From: Nocardiopsis sp. TSRI0078
GTDB lineage: Bacteria; Actinomycetota; Actinomycetes; Streptosporangiales; Streptosporangiaceae
Direction of reading: 5' to 3'
NCBI RefSeq assembly: GCF_001905145.1
Contig: NZ_LWLB01000033.1
Location: 310,001-374,000 of the forward strand
Length of the DNA: 64,000 nucleotides
Shown piece after piece: positions 43,838-53,631 of this stretch. Both the position numbers and the translations under genes were made by a program. The stretch's first letter is position 1, and every line of letters begins with the position of its first letter. The notes below the pieces were generated by a model. It saw only the letters and a list, made by a program, of their open reading frames with translations, ran no database searches and was not told the DNA's origin.

Positions 43838-43859
43838 GGCGTGTCCGCCGGACACGCCC
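43837..43859 (+). terminator. Terminator after the GNAT gene, recurrent stem
   Basis: A 10-bp perfect stem GGGCGTGTCC / GGACACGCCC on a 3-nt loop begins on the last base of the stop codon. The same stem, with the same preceding TA, recurs after hisS at 59327-59356. Confidence 0.75.
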
Positions 43860-44010
43860 CCGCCGCGGCCCGCTCCCGTCCCGGACCGGACGCTTTCTGA
43901 CGGACTCGTGTCAGTCCCGCCCCCGACGGGCCGCCGGAGACGGCCGTCGCGGTTAGCGTGGCCTCAGGTCAGCGGCGCCCAGCGCCCTCCACCCTCACGA
44001 GAGAGCGCCG

Positions 44011-45234
44011 ATGCAGCACAACCCGACCGGCCGGGCGCGCCTGGGCCTGGCCCTCCTCCTCGGCATGCTCGCCGTCCTGGGCCCGCTCAACATCGACATG
44101 TACCTGCCGGCCTTCCCCGAGATCGCCGCCGACCTGGGCGCCGGCGCCTCCCACGTGCAGCTGAGCCTGACCACCTGCCTGGTGGGACTCGCCGTCGGCC
44201 AGGTGGTGGTGGGTCCGGTCAGCGACGCCCGGGGCAGGCGCGGGCCGCTGATCGTCTCCCTGGTCCTGTTCGTGCTGTCGTCGCTGCTGTGCGCGCTGGC
44301 CCCCGACATCACCGTTCTGGCGGCGGCCCGCTTCCTCCAGGGGTTCACGGCCTCCGCCGGGGTCGTGCTCTCCCGCGCGGTCGTGCGCGACGTGTTCTCC
44401 GGCAACGAGCTGACCAGGTTCTTCGCCCTGCTGATGGTGGTCAACGCGGTCGCCCCCCTCGTGGCGCCGATCGCGGGCGGCGCCATCCTGTGGCCGTCCT
44501 CCGCGGGCTGGGAGGCCGTCTTCCTGGCCCTGGCGCTGCTCGGCGCGGTGATCGTCCTGGTCGTGGCGCTGCGGCTGGAGGAGACCCTGCCGGTGGAGCG
44601 GCGCATCCCGGGCACGGTCGGCGGCACCCTGCGGACGGTGGGCGCACTGCTGCGGGACCGGTCCTTCCTCGGCTACGCCCTGGTGGTCGGCCTCGTGCAC
44701 GGCGGCAGCTTCGCCTACGTCGCCGGGACGCCGTTCGTCTACCAGGACCTGCACGGGGTGTCCCCGCAGGTCTTCGGGGTCCTGTTCGGAGTCAACGGCG
44801 CCGCCATCATCGCGGGGAGCTGGGCGGTGGGGCGGTTCAGCGCCCGGTTCGGCGAGCGCCCCCTGCTGCTGGGCGCCGTGGCCGCGGCGGTGGCGGCGAC
44901 CGGTGCGCTGCTCGTGGCGACGCTGGCCGACGGCCCCCTGATCACCCTCGTGGTGCCCGTCTTCGTGTACATGACGTGCATGGGGATGATCCTCACCAGT
45001 TCCTTCGCGCTGGCCATGCACGGCCAGGAGCGGCGGGCGGGCAGCGCCGGCGCGGTGCTGGGCGCGCTGTCCCCGCTGTTCGGCGCGGTGGTGGCACCGC
45101 TGGTGGGGCTGGACGAGAGCACCGCCGTACCCATGGGCGCCGCCCTGTTCGCCACCTCCACCCTCGGCCTGGTGGTCCTACTGGCCATGACCTCGCCGCG
45201 TGCGCGCGTGCCGGAGGCCGGCCGGGCGCGGTGA
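44011..45234 (+). CDS. MFS drug exporter (Bcr/CflA type)
   Basis: A 407-residue, 12-helix drug:proton antiporter. The first helix segment PLNIDMYLPAFPEIAADLG is the Bcr/CflA hallmark, followed by motif A GPVSDARGRRGPL and motif C-like GFTASAGVVLSRAVVRD. It is a single gene with no regulator beside it, convergent with the second ABC operon. Likely exports a small hydrophobic compound; substrate unknown. Confidence 0.88.
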   Translation: MQHNPTGRARLGLALLLGMLAVLGPLNIDMYLPAFPEIAADLGAGASHVQLSLTTCLVGLAVGQVVVGPVSDARGRRGPLIVSLVLFVLSSLLCALAPDITVLAAARFLQGFTASAGVVLSRAVVRDVFSGNELTRFFALLMVVNAVAPLVAPIAGGAILWPSSAGWEAVFLALALLGAVIVLVVALRLEETLPVERRIPGTVGGTLRTVGALLRDRSFLGYALVVGLVHGGSFAYVAGTPFVYQDLHGVSPQVFGVLFGVNGAAIIAGSWAVGRFSARFGERPLLLGAVAAAVAATGALLVATLADGPLITLVVPVFVYMTCMGMILTSSFALAMHGQERRAGSAGAVLGALSPLFGAVVAPLVGLDESTAVPMGAALFATSTLGLVVLLAMTSPRARVPEAGRAR

Positions 45235-45332
45235 ACCGTCGCCCCGGGCCCCGGCGGCCCCGGCCCGCCACGCAGGAACCAGCGGGCGCCGCGAGGCTGT
45301 GGGAATCGCCGGGGCCCGCCCCGGTGAGGACG

Positions 45333-46949
45333 TCAATCCGCGGTCTCGGCGAGGGCGGGCCGAAAGTCCGGTGTGTCCGCGATCAGCGCGCGCGTGTACT
45401 CGTGCTCGGGCGCCGACATCACCCGGCCGACCGGGCCGTACTCCACGATCCTCCCGCGGTTGAGCACCGCCACCCGCTGGGCGATGTTGGACACCAGCGC
45501 GATGTTGTGGGTGACGAACAGCAGCGCCATCCCGTCCTCCTGCAGGTTCTGCAGCAGCCGCACGATCTCCGCCTGCACCGACACGTCCAGGGCGGAGGTG
45601 ATCTCGTCGCACACCAGCAGGTCCGGCCGGGTGGCCACGGCGCGCGCGATGCACACGCGCTGGCGCTCACCGCCGCTGAGCTGTTCGGGGAAGCGGTCGG
45701 CGTAGGAGGCGGACAGCGCCGCCCGCTCCAGCGCCCCGGCCACCACCGCGTCGGGGTCCTCGGGCCTGCCCACCAGGTGCCGGTAGGGTCCCAGGATCTG
45801 GTCGCGCACGCGCTTGCGCGGGTTGAGCGCCTCGTAGGGGTTCTGGAACACGTACTGCACCCGGCGCCGCTGTTCGGCGGTGCGCCGGTAGCTGCTGGGG
45901 GCCAGCGGACCGCCGTCGAAGAGCACCTCGCCGGTGAACTGGTGGTGCAGCCCCGCCACAGAGCGCGAAAGGGTGGTCTTGCCCGAGCCCGACTCGCCCA
46001 GCAGCGCCACGCACTCCCCCCGGGAGACCGACACGTCGATGCCCTCCAGCACCCGCGTGCGCCCGTATCCGGCCGAGAGCCCCGAGACCCGCAGCAGCGG
46101 TTCCTCCTCCGGCTCGCCGCCCCCGCCGTGCCCGTCGGTGCGCAGCAGCGGCACCGCCCGCAGCAGCCGACGCGTGTAGTCGTGCTCGGGCGAGGTCAGC
46201 ACCGCGTCGGTGCGCCCGCGCTCGACCAGCTCGCCCCGGTACATGACGGCGACCTCGTCGGCCAGGTCGGCGACCACCGCCATGTCGTGGCTGATGTAGA
46301 CCCCCGCCGTCCCGTACTCGCGGGTCATCCGGCGGATCGTCTCCAGTACGTGCGCCTGGGTGGTCACGTCCAGGCCCGTGGTCGGCTCGTCCAGCACGAT
46401 CACGTCCGGGCGGCCCACGAAGGCCATCGCGATGGCCACCCGCTGCTGCTGCCCGCCGGACAGCTGGTGCGGGTAGCGGGTCAGGAAGGCGTCGTCGTCG
46501 GGCAGCGCCACCTCGCGCAGCACCTCGCGCACGCGAGCGTCGGCGTCGGCCGCCGACAGCGACGCGTCGTGCAGGGCCTCGCCCAACTGCGTGCGCAGCC
46601 GCAGGGCCGGGTTGAGCGCCGAGGCGGGCGACTGCGGAATGTAGGCCACCGCGCGCCCGCGCAGCTCGCGCACGCCCCGCTCCGACAGAGACGCCAGGTC
46701 CTTTCCGGCCACCTCCACGGTCCCGGCGCTGATCTGCGTGGCCCGCTTGCAGTGCGCCAGCAGCGACAGCCCCAGGGTGGTCTTGCCCGAGCCGGACTCG
46801 CCCACCAGGCCGAGGATCTCGCCCCGGCGCACCGAGACCGACACCCCGCTGATGATCTCCACGTCCGAGGGCCGACCGATCACCGTCAGGCCGTCCACCG
46901 CCAGAACGGTGTCCCCTCCGGCCGTGTCCTTCGCCTTGTCCCGCGTCAC
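45333..46949 (-). CDS. Peptide-type ABC transporter, fused double ATPase (DppD-DppF)
   Basis: One 538-residue polypeptide with two complete ABC domains. First domain: [49 protein letters not shown]. Second domain: [48 protein letters not shown]. The fusion replaces separate DppD and DppF subunits, as in GsiA/YejF. In the second domain Walker B has DEIT instead of the usual DEPT. Start GTG 46949 overlaps the upstream permease stop (GTGA). It is the last gene of the operon. Confidence 0.9.
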   Translation of the reverse strand: MTRDKAKDTAGGDTVLAVDGLTVIGRPSDVEIISGVSVSVRRGEILGLVGESGSGKTTLGLSLLAHCKRATQISAGTVEVAGKDLASLSERGVRELRGRAVAYIPQSPASALNPALRLRTQLGEALHDASLSAADADARVREVLREVALPDDDAFLTRYPHQLSGGQQQRVAIAMAFVGRPDVIVLDEPTTGLDVTTQAHVLETIRRMTREYGTAGVYISHDMAVVADLADEVAVMYRGELVERGRTDAVLTSPEHDYTRRLLRAVPLLRTDGHGGGGEPEEEPLLRVSGLSAGYGRTRVLEGIDVSVSRGECVALLGESGSGKTTLSRSVAGLHHQFTGEVLFDGGPLAPSSYRRTAEQRRRVQYVFQNPYEALNPRKRVRDQILGPYRHLVGRPEDPDAVVAGALERAALSASYADRFPEQLSGGERQRVCIARAVATRPDLLVCDEITSALDVSVQAEIVRLLQNLQEDGMALLFVTHNIALVSNIAQRVAVLNRGRIVEYGPVGRVMSAPEHEYTRALIADTPDFRPALAETAD

Positions 46950-47833
46950 TTGCCGACCCCCCGGTCGATACCGATGGCCGCCCGCGACAGCCCGTCGGTG
47001 ATGAGGTTGACTCCGATGGTCAGGACCGCGATCGCCGACACGGGCAGCGCCACCGCCCACGGCTGCACGGCCATGCCCTGCCGGTTCTCGTTGATCATCA
47101 GGCCCCAGTCGGCGGTCGGCGGCTGCAACCCCATGCCCAGGAAGCCCAGTACCGCGACCACGCCGATCGAGTAGGTCAGCCGCAGGCCCAGCTCCACCAG
47201 CAGCGGACTGGTCACGTTCGGCAGGATCTCCACCGCCATGATCCGCCAGCGCGGCAGGCCGATCGCCTCGGCGGCCTTCACGTAGTCCTGCTCGATCACC
47301 TTGCGCGTCGCCTCGCGGACCACCCGGGCCACGCGCGGCATGTGCGAGACCGCGATGACCGCCACGATCAGCCACACCTTCGGGCCCAGGACCGACATCA
47401 CCAGCAGCGCGGCAATCAGCTGGGGGAAGGCCAGCAGGACGTCGTTGGCGCGCATGACCACGTCGTCCAGCCAGCCGCGCTGGTAGCCCGCGACCACGCC
47501 GACCACCGCGCCCGCCACCACGCCGATCCCGGCGGCGGAGCCGGCGAGCAGCAGCAGCGTCCACCCGCCCCACAGGAAGCGAGTGAGCACGTCGCGTCCG
47601 CGGTTGTCACCGCCGAACACGGTGCCGTCCACACCCGTCTCGAAGGGCTTGGCCACGAACTCGGTGGGCGTGTACGGGGCGACGAAGGGCCCCGCCACCG
47701 CGACCAGGACGACCAGGCCGGTCAGGACCACGCCCAGTTTCGTGCGGCCGAAGCCCCACGCGCCGCGCAGCAGTCCGGCGCGGCGCGTGCGCGCCGCCGC
47801 GGACCTCGCGACCGCCGTCGAAGGGGTACTCAT
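46946..47833 (-). CDS. Peptide-type ABC transporter permease (DppC type)
   Basis: Inner-membrane permease of 295 residues. It has the DppC-type [17 protein letters not shown] and the EAA loop area [21 protein letters not shown] (in outline), followed by [18 protein letters not shown]. The ATG at 47833 sits in an ATGA overlap with the preceding permease stop, and its own stop overlaps the ATPase start, giving tight coupling in fixed stoichiometry. Confidence 0.9.
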   Translation of the reverse strand: MSTPSTAVARSAAARTRRAGLLRGAWGFGRTKLGVVLTGLVVLVAVAGPFVAPYTPTEFVAKPFETGVDGTVFGGDNRGRDVLTRFLWGGWTLLLLAGSAAGIGVVAGAVVGVVAGYQRGWLDDVVMRANDVLLAFPQLIAALLVMSVLGPKVWLIVAVIAVSHMPRVARVVREATRKVIEQDYVKAAEAIGLPRWRIMAVEILPNVTSPLLVELGLRLTYSIGVVAVLGFLGMGLQPPTADWGLMINENRQGMAVQPWAVALPVSAIAVLTIGVNLITDGLSRAAIGIDRGVGK

Positions 47834-48765
47834 CGGTTCGCCACCCTCACCTTCGGGTTGGCCGCCAGACCGATCACGTCGGCGAGCAGGTTGACGAGGA
47901 TGTACACCCCGGCGATGAGCAGCACCACGGCCTGGATCAGGGGCACGTCGCGGTTCTCGATGGCGTCCATGAGGATCTTGCCGACGCCGGGGAAGTTGAA
48001 CAGGAACTCGACGGCCACCACGCCGCCCGCCAGCCAGGCGAGCTGCAGGGCGACCACCTGGGCGACCGGTCCGATGGCGTTGGGCGCGGCGTGCCGCCAC
48101 AGCACCGTGCGCTCGTCCAGGCCCTTGAGCCGCGCCTGCTGCACGTACTCGCTCTCCAGGACCTCGATCATCGTCGCCCGCATCATCCGCACGATCGGCG
48201 GCGCCACGGCGAAGGCCAGGGTCAGCACCGGGAGCACCCACTGGTCGGGGCCGCCCACACGGGAGTACACCGACGGGAGCAGGTCGAACCCGCCCGGGCC
48301 CAGCAGCAGGATCAGCAGGATCCCGACCACGAACTCGGGGATGGAGGCCACGACCAGCGTCCCCAGCGAGGAGGCGTGGTCGAAGGCCCGGTCGCGCCGC
48401 AGGGCGCTGAACGCGCCCACGGCCAGGGCCACGGGCGTGGCCACCAGGGCGGCCAGCCCCATGAGGGCCAGCGAGCTGCCCACCGGCGAGGCGAGGACCT
48501 CGTCCACGGGCATCCGGTTGGAGTAGGAGGTGCCCAGGTCGCCCTGGAGGATCCCCTGGAGCCACTGCAGGTACTGCACGGCCACCGGCTCGTGCAGGTT
48601 GAGCTGGTCGCGCAGCGCCTCCACGCGCTGCGGCGTCGCGTCGCGGCCCAGGATCATCTGGGCGGCGTCGCCGGGCAGGGCCTGCGTGGCCGCGAAGACC
48701 ACGAGGGACACCGCCCAGAGCGTCAGCGCGCCGAAGAGGAGGCGGACGACGATGAGTCGGGTCAT
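47830..48765 (-). CDS. Peptide-type ABC transporter permease (DppB type)
   Basis: A 311-residue membrane subunit opening with LIVVRLLFGALTLWAVSLVVF and GDLGTSYSNRMPVDEVL, as in DppB proteins. The EAA-like loop is EYVQQARLKGLDERTVLWRHA in outline. It is the first permease after the binding protein gene, 47 nt downstream of it, and overlaps the next gene by 4 nt. Confidence 0.9.
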   Translation of the reverse strand: MTRLIVVRLLFGALTLWAVSLVVFAATQALPGDAAQMILGRDATPQRVEALRDQLNLHEPVAVQYLQWLQGILQGDLGTSYSNRMPVDEVLASPVGSSLALMGLAALVATPVALAVGAFSALRRDRAFDHASSLGTLVVASIPEFVVGILLILLLGPGGFDLLPSVYSRVGGPDQWVLPVLTLAFAVAPPIVRMMRATMIEVLESEYVQQARLKGLDERTVLWRHAAPNAIGPVAQVVALQLAWLAGGVVAVEFLFNFPGVGKILMDAIENRDVPLIQAVVLLIAGVYILVNLLADVIGLAANPKVRVANR

Positions 48766-48812
48766 GGCGAGCTTTCGGTAGTGGTCGGCTTCGGTGGGGC
48801 GCGGGCGCCGGC

Positions 48813-50414
48813 CTACTGCTGCATCCAGACCCGGTGGAAGGCGTAGGAGCCCAGCGGGTGCCCGGAGACGGCCGGCTCAAGCCCGTGCACGGCGGTGCTG
48901 TGGCCGTCGAGCAGGTTCACGAAGCCCCACACGATGTAGCCGCCCTTCTCGTACTCGATCCGCTGAGCCTTGCGGATCAGCTCGTTGCGCGCCTCCTCGT
49001 CGGCGGTGCGGCGGGCCTCCTCCAGGTGGCCCAGCCACTCCTCGTCCTCGCCCCACATGGTCTCGTTGTAGGGGGCGCCCACCACGGAGCCCTGCGCCGC
49101 CTGGGTGATGTAGTTGCGCGCGCTCCAGAAGTCCTGGCCGAAGGCGTAGGGGAAGCCCTCCTCCTCGTTCCAGTAGTCGCTGGGGTTGACGCGGCGCAGG
49201 TTGACGGTGACCCCGGCCTCGCGGGCCTGCTCCTGGAAGACCTCGGCGGCGGCGACCGTGCCCGCGCTGATGTCGGAGGTGACCAGCTCGACCTCCAGGC
49301 CGTCCTCGTGCCCGGCCTCGGCCAGCAGACGCTTGGCCTCGTCGATGTCCTGCTCGCGCTGCTCGAAGTCCTCGGGGTAGGAGGGGTCCATCCGCGCGTA
49401 CATGTCGTTGCCGACCTGTCCGTAGCCGGCGAGGGCCTGGTCGACCATCTCCTGCCGGTCCACGATGAGGCGGAAGGCCTGGCGGACCCGGACGTCGTCG
49501 AAGGGCGCCCGGTCCACGCGCATGGTGAACGGCAGCCACATGCCGGTCTCGGACTCCATGATGTCCAGGTCCGGGTTGCCCTCGATCACGGGCACCTGCG
49601 CGTGCGGGACCTGGGAGATGAGGTCGACGCTGCCGCTGTTGAGGGCGTTGACGCGCGCGTCGTCCTCGGGGAAGTCCACGATCTCCAGCTCGTCCACGTA
49701 GGGCAGGCCCTCCTCGTGGTACCCCTCGTGGCGCTCGAAGAGGCTGTACTCGCCCGCGGTGAACTCCACGTGGCGGAACGGGCCGCAGCCGACCGGGTCC
49801 TTCGGGTCGTAGCCCTCCGGCACGACGCAGTTGTAGTACTCCGCCAGAGCGTCGGGCAGGGTGACCGTGGGCTCGGTGCAGCGGATGAGGACGGTGCGCT
49901 CGTCGACGGCCTCCAGCGCGTCGGGGTCCACACCGGCCATGTCGCCCGCGCCGCGCAGGGGGTTGTCCGGGTCCAGGATGCGCCGGAGCGAGAAGATGAC
50001 GGAGTCGGCGGTGACCGGGGAGTCGTCGTGGAAGGTCAGGCCCTCCTTGAGCACGACGGTCCACTCGGTGGCGTCCTCGTTGGGCTCGAAGGACTCGGCC
50101 AGGTGGTTCTCGACGGCACCGTCGTTGGTGTAGCGCACCAGGGTGGCGTAGAGCGCGTGGTTGCGCGCGATGTCCACGTTGTCGGTGGGCTCGTGCGCGT
50201 CCAGGGTGTCGTTGACGCCGCCTCCCGCCACACCGACGCGCAGCCGGCCGCCCCGCTGGGGCTCGCCTCCGCCCGAGCCCCCGGAGCCGGAGTCCCCTCC
50301 GCAGGCGGCCAGCACCGGGGCGACGGCCGCGCCCGCGGCGGACGCGCGGAGCAGGGAGCGGCGGCTGGGCGCGAGGGCACGGGGGGTCTGGGGGTCTTCG
50401 GGCAGGGACGGCAC
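48813..50414 (-). CDS. ABC transporter substrate-binding lipoprotein, Tat-type signal
   Basis: A 533-residue family-5 binding protein. GTG 50414, with GAGGTG upstream, gives an N-terminus with twin arginines (APSRRSLLRASAAG, RR at 18-19) and a lipobox VLAAC (Cys about 38): a Tat-exported lipoprotein. Mature-part landmarks: GGRLRVGVAGGGVNDTLDAH, WTVVLKEGLTFHDDSPVTADSV and VRQAFRLIVDRQEMV (all in outline). It is the first gene of the four-gene importer. Unlike the first importer in this window, this protein appears exported folded, which could suit a metal-complex or cofactor ligand; that is only inference. Confidence 0.9.
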   Translation of the reverse strand: MPSLPEDPQTPRALAPSRRSLLRASAAGAAVAPVLAACGGDSGSGGSGGGEPQRGGRLRVGVAGGGVNDTLDAHEPTDNVDIARNHALYATLVRYTNDGAVENHLAESFEPNEDATEWTVVLKEGLTFHDDSPVTADSVIFSLRRILDPDNPLRGAGDMAGVDPDALEAVDERTVLIRCTEPTVTLPDALAEYYNCVVPEGYDPKDPVGCGPFRHVEFTAGEYSLFERHEGYHEEGLPYVDELEIVDFPEDDARVNALNSGSVDLISQVPHAQVPVIEGNPDLDIMESETGMWLPFTMRVDRAPFDDVRVRQAFRLIVDRQEMVDQALAGYGQVGNDMYARMDPSYPEDFEQREQDIDEAKRLLAEAGHEDGLEVELVTSDISAGTVAAAEVFQEQAREAGVTVNLRRVNPSDYWNEEEGFPYAFGQDFWSARNYITQAAQGSVVGAPYNETMWGEDEEWLGHLEEARRTADEEARNELIRKAQRIEYEKGGYIVWGFVNLLDGHSTAVHGLEPAVSGHPLGSYAFHRVWMQQ

Positions 50415-50812
50415 TGGGCACCTCGTGTGGGGACGGGGACTTCGGCTGTCCGGCACCGGGGAGGCGCCCGAGGGGGCGGCGCCTGGGGGGCACCGGCGGG
50501 TGTCGGACCCGAACGATCCTTGTTCTCCCACCTGGAGGCGTCAAACCCGCCCGGAACGGATGCGGAGGCGAACACGGGGTTTGGCCCCGGTATCACGGGT
50601 GCGGGTTCCGAGAGGCGACGATATTCGCTGTGGCCTGGGGCTTCGCGGGGGTCCGGGCGGGCGCCGCACGCTGCCACGCGCGTGCGGCGCCCACCCGTCC
50701 GACGCGCCGTGCGACGCGGCGCGTGCGGTCCCGTTCGTACTCCAATCGATGTCGTCGGGACGCGAAACCGTGGTGTTTAGTGTCTTGTTTGACCGTTTTG
50801 TCTGTTTCGAGG
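50415..50812. other. Gene-free interval (398 nt)
   Basis: Lies upstream of the second ABC operon and downstream of the CooC-like ATPase gene, both on the minus strand. It should contain the operon promoter; the 50735-50820 part is AT-richer (GTTTAGTGTCTTG, TTTGACCG). No convincing coding frame or strong hairpin was seen. Confidence 0.45.
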
Positions 50813-51772
50813 CTAATTGGTGAGAGCCGTGGGGCCCATGAGGAAATCGGGGTCCAACTGGGCGGTCAGGTCCGCGCCCTTGGCCTCGTTGGCCCACGCC
50901 CGCGCGTTGCGCAGGTGGAACTCCGCCGACTGCCGCGTGAACTTCTCCCAGTCCTTGGGCGCGGCGTCCACCATGTCCCGCATCCGGGCCAGGGTCTTGA
51001 CGTTGTCCTCCTCCAGGTCCGACAGCTCCGGGTGGCGGCCCTTCTCCATCGAGCGCACGAACCCCGAGTGCGTCATCCACCCCGACAGCGCCTCGCCGAC
51101 GTGCTCGCGCAGGAACTCCACGTCCGCCTCGTCCTGCACCTTGTTGCCGATCACCCGGATGGCCACGTCGTGGTCCCGGGCGTACTCGGCGTACTGGCGG
51201 TACACGCCCACGCCGCGCACGGTGGGCTCGGCCACCAGGAAGGTCATGTCGAAGCGGGTGAACATCCCCGACGCGAAGGAGTCGGCGCCCGCGGTCATGT
51301 CCACGACCACGTACTCGCCGGGGCCGTCCACCAGGTGGTTGAGGTACATCTCGGCCGCGCCCACCTTGGAGTGGTAGCAGGACACGCCCAGGTCCCCCTC
51401 GGCGAACGGGCCGGTGACCATGAGCGTGGCGCCCCGGACCCGGGCGCCGAAGCGCGAGTGCAGCGGATTGTCCCCGGTCACGGTCAGCAGGCGCGATCCG
51501 CGGCCCGGCGGCGTGGTCTTGACCATCGCCTGCGCCGAGGCGATGCGCGGGTTGTCCCCGCGCAGCAGGTCCTTGATCTCCTCCAGGTGGGCTCCCAGGG
51601 GAGGGAGCTCGGCCAGGCGCTCCTCGGGTACGCCCAGGGCGGCGCCCAGGTTCTGGTTGATGTCGGCGTCGATGGCCACCACGGGGACGTGCTGGGCGGC
51701 CAGGTGGCGGGTGAACAGTGCGGAGAGGGTGGTCTTGCCGCTGCCGCCCTTGCCCGCGAACGCGATCTTCAT
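50813..51772 (-). CDS. CooC/ArsA-like P-loop ATPase
   Basis: A 319-residue SIMIBI-class ATPase starting [20 protein letters not shown]; the loop GKGGSGKTT carries the signature lysine of MinD/ArsA/CooC proteins. Other landmarks are VVAIDADINQNLGAALG and VVVDMTAGADSFASGMFTRFD. CooC members insert nickel into CO dehydrogenase; other relatives handle anion efflux or protein localisation. No CO dehydrogenase or metal enzyme gene is nearby. ATG 51772 is chosen after AAGGAC. A perfect 17-bp palindrome upstream suggests tight single-gene regulation. Confidence 0.8.
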   Translation of the reverse strand: MKIAFAGKGGSGKTTLSALFTRHLAAQHVPVVAIDADINQNLGAALGVPEERLAELPPLGAHLEEIKDLLRGDNPRIASAQAMVKTTPPGRGSRLLTVTGDNPLHSRFGARVRGATLMVTGPFAEGDLGVSCYHSKVGAAEMYLNHLVDGPGEYVVVDMTAGADSFASGMFTRFDMTFLVAEPTVRGVGVYRQYAEYARDHDVAIRVIGNKVQDEADVEFLREHVGEALSGWMTHSGFVRSMEKGRHPELSDLEEDNVKTLARMRDMVDAAPKDWEKFTRQSAEFHLRNARAWANEAKGADLTAQLDPDFLMGPTALTN

Positions 51773-51843
51773 CTGAGTCCTTCGTGTCGGCGCGTGGGCG
51801 GACGCGCCCACGGCGGATGGGGGCCGTGGACGGCCCGGACATG

Positions 51844-51860
51844 GGAACGATTATCGTTCC
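51844..51860 (-). promoter_or_regulatory. Perfect 17-bp palindrome before the CooC-like gene
   Basis: GGAACGATTATCGTTCC has 8-bp arms around one central base, ending 71 nt before the ATPase start. The 7-1-7-like symmetry recalls Fur-family metalloregulator boxes. The surrounding 338-nt gap (51773-52110) also has to serve the divergent RsbW-like kinase gene. Confidence 0.6.
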
Positions 51861-52110
51861 TGGCAGCCGTCCTGTCAGCGAAACCGCCGTTCAGGGGCGT
51901 GTATTGCCAACGTGTTACACCTCACATGGGTCACCCTGGGGTCCGGACTGTTTCCTTTGTCCACATCGGGGAGGACACGTGACGGGGTTTTGTGGCCGAT
52001 GACGGGCAGGGGGAACCCGGGTGTGCTGTTCTGGAGCCAGTACACCCTTGTCTAAGGTGAGTGCAGGCGGCGCAACCCGCGCGCCCGTCGCGGGTGATTG
52101 GAGTGACCGG

Positions 52111-52671
52111 ATGGCTGAGGCGAGGCAACTCCGGGAATACGTGCCCGCGGAGGTACCGGAGAGCATGGCTCCGACCGCACCGACCGTCGAGACGGGGGAC
52201 CTCACCGGCGGGGTCACCGACCACACGGTGTGGAGCTGTGCGGGGAACCTGACCGCGGTACGCTCCATCCGTGCGCGCGTACGCGAGTTCCTCGCCCGTA
52301 CGGGCCACGCCGAGAGCGCGCTGGAGGACGCCGAGCTGGCCGTCAGCGAGCTGGCCACCAACGCCCTGCTGCACTCGCGCTCGGGGCAGAGCGGCGGCGT
52401 CATGACGCTCTTCATACGCTCCGACGCCGGGCGCCTGCGCGTGGCCGTCGCCGACCAGGGGGCGCGCGACGGCGAGGGCCTTCACTCGCGCGAGGACGGC
52501 GGTGACTTCGGCCGGGGCAAGCTCATCGTCGACAGCTGCGCCACCCGCAGCGGCGAGTACTGGAGCGAGGCCACGCACGTGGCCTGGTTCGAGATCGACG
52601 ACCGGCCGCCCGAGGCCGACCCCGACACCGGTGGGGAGTCCCCGGCGGAGGAGATGGCGGTCGGGGACTGA
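52111..52671 (+). CDS. RsbW-like serine kinase / HATPase-domain protein
   Basis: A 186-residue protein with a GHKL (histidine-kinase-like) ATPase fold: N-box AELAVSELATNALLHS and G1-box VADQGARDGE, then GRGKLIVDSCATRSG. Such single-domain proteins act as anti-sigma factors or phosphorylate anti-sigma antagonists, and are very numerous in actinomycetes. No sigma factor or antagonist gene is adjacent. ATG 52111 follows GGAG by 7 nt; ATG 52165 is possible. N-terminal 45 residues look unstructured. Confidence 0.85.
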   Translation: MAEARQLREYVPAEVPESMAPTAPTVETGDLTGGVTDHTVWSCAGNLTAVRSIRARVREFLARTGHAESALEDAELAVSELATNALLHSRSGQSGGVMTLFIRSDAGRLRVAVADQGARDGEGLHSREDGGDFGRGKLIVDSCATRSGEYWSEATHVAWFEIDDRPPEADPDTGGESPAEEMAVGD

Positions 52672-52782
52672 ACCCGGTCCGCGGCCGACCCCCGGCCAAA
52701 GCCCCCGGATCCCCCCGGAGAGGCCCCCACGGGCGCGTCCTCGCCGGACCCGCCCCCGAGCCCCCTGGACCCACCCCGGCGG

Positions 52783-53631
52783 TCAGTACGCCCCGCCGAC
52801 CGGCGGATCGGCGACCCGTACCGGGTCGGGGGCGCAGCGCACCGTCACCTGGCGCCCCTCGGGCGGCGGACACCCCGCGCCCGCCACCACGCACGCCCCC
52901 GTCCACAGGGCCAGTGCCACCAGGACCACCCGTGCCACCTCGTCCCCGCTCTCGTCCACCGCCACGACGTCGTCGGAGGTGAGCTCCAGCCGGTCGCGCA
53001 GCTCCGCGAAGCGCGCCATCAGGTCGCTGTACGGGTACAGCGTGGTCAGCAGCCCGTTGCCGGTGCGCTCATAGCCCAGGATGCCGTTGTCGAACAGGCC
53101 GCGGGCGGGACTGTAGCCGCTGCCGTCCGGGCTGGGCTGCAGCAGCTCCCTGAAGGGCGTGGTCCCCAGCGCCGTTCCGAAGGAGATGACCTGCCGCACC
53201 CTCGAGCGCTCCGCGAGCTCCAGCGCGGTCGGAGCCATGTCGGCGCTGACGAACAGCAGGCGCGTGTCGGTCTCGGTGAGCACGGCGCACTGGGTGTCCC
53301 TGTCGGAGGTGACCGACAGGGGCAGCGCGCGCCCGCCCACGGCCTTCACCGTGTAGGTGGCCAGGAAGCGGTGGGGGGAGACCGGGGCGAGGATCCCCAC
53401 CACGTCGCCGAAGCATATGCCGCGGCGGCTCAGCCCGGCGGCGGCCCGCTCCACCTCGGTCGCGAAGGAGAGCGCGTCCACGCGGTACCCGTGCCCGCGG
53501 ACCGTTCCCACCCGTCCGGAGCGCAGACGCAACCGCTCGCACAGGCCACCGGTCAACGAGCCGATCGGGTCCTCCCGACGCGGCAGGTGGCGTCCTGGTC
53601 GTCCGGTTCCTGAAGACAGCCCTACCCCCAT
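52783..53631 (-). CDS. Truncated AMP-binding (acyl-CoA ligase-like) protein
   Basis: A 282-residue protein resembling the N-terminal part of adenylate-forming ligases: FGDVVGILAPVSPHRFLATYTVKAVGGRALPLSV (in outline), then TETDTRLLFVSADMAPTAL. Where a ligase should have the Ser/Thr/Gly-rich ATP loop, it has only GNGLLTTLYPYSDLMARF, and the sequence stops before the catalytic core and C-terminal lid. It cannot be a normal ligase: either a decayed gene or a non-catalytic, ligand-sensing pseudoenzyme. Start at ATG 53631 (GGGGG upstream) or 53652. It lies downstream of a STAND/LuxR gene on the same strand. Confidence 0.6.
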   Translation of the reverse strand: MGVGLSSGTGRPGRHLPRREDPIGSLTGGLCERLRLRSGRVGTVRGHGYRVDALSFATEVERAAAGLSRRGICFGDVVGILAPVSPHRFLATYTVKAVGGRALPLSVTSDRDTQCAVLTETDTRLLFVSADMAPTALELAERSRVRQVISFGTALGTTPFRELLQPSPDGSGYSPARGLFDNGILGYERTGNGLLTTLYPYSDLMARFAELRDRLELTSDDVVAVDESGDEVARVVLVALALWTGACVVAGAGCPPPEGRQVTVRCAPDPVRVADPPVGGAY

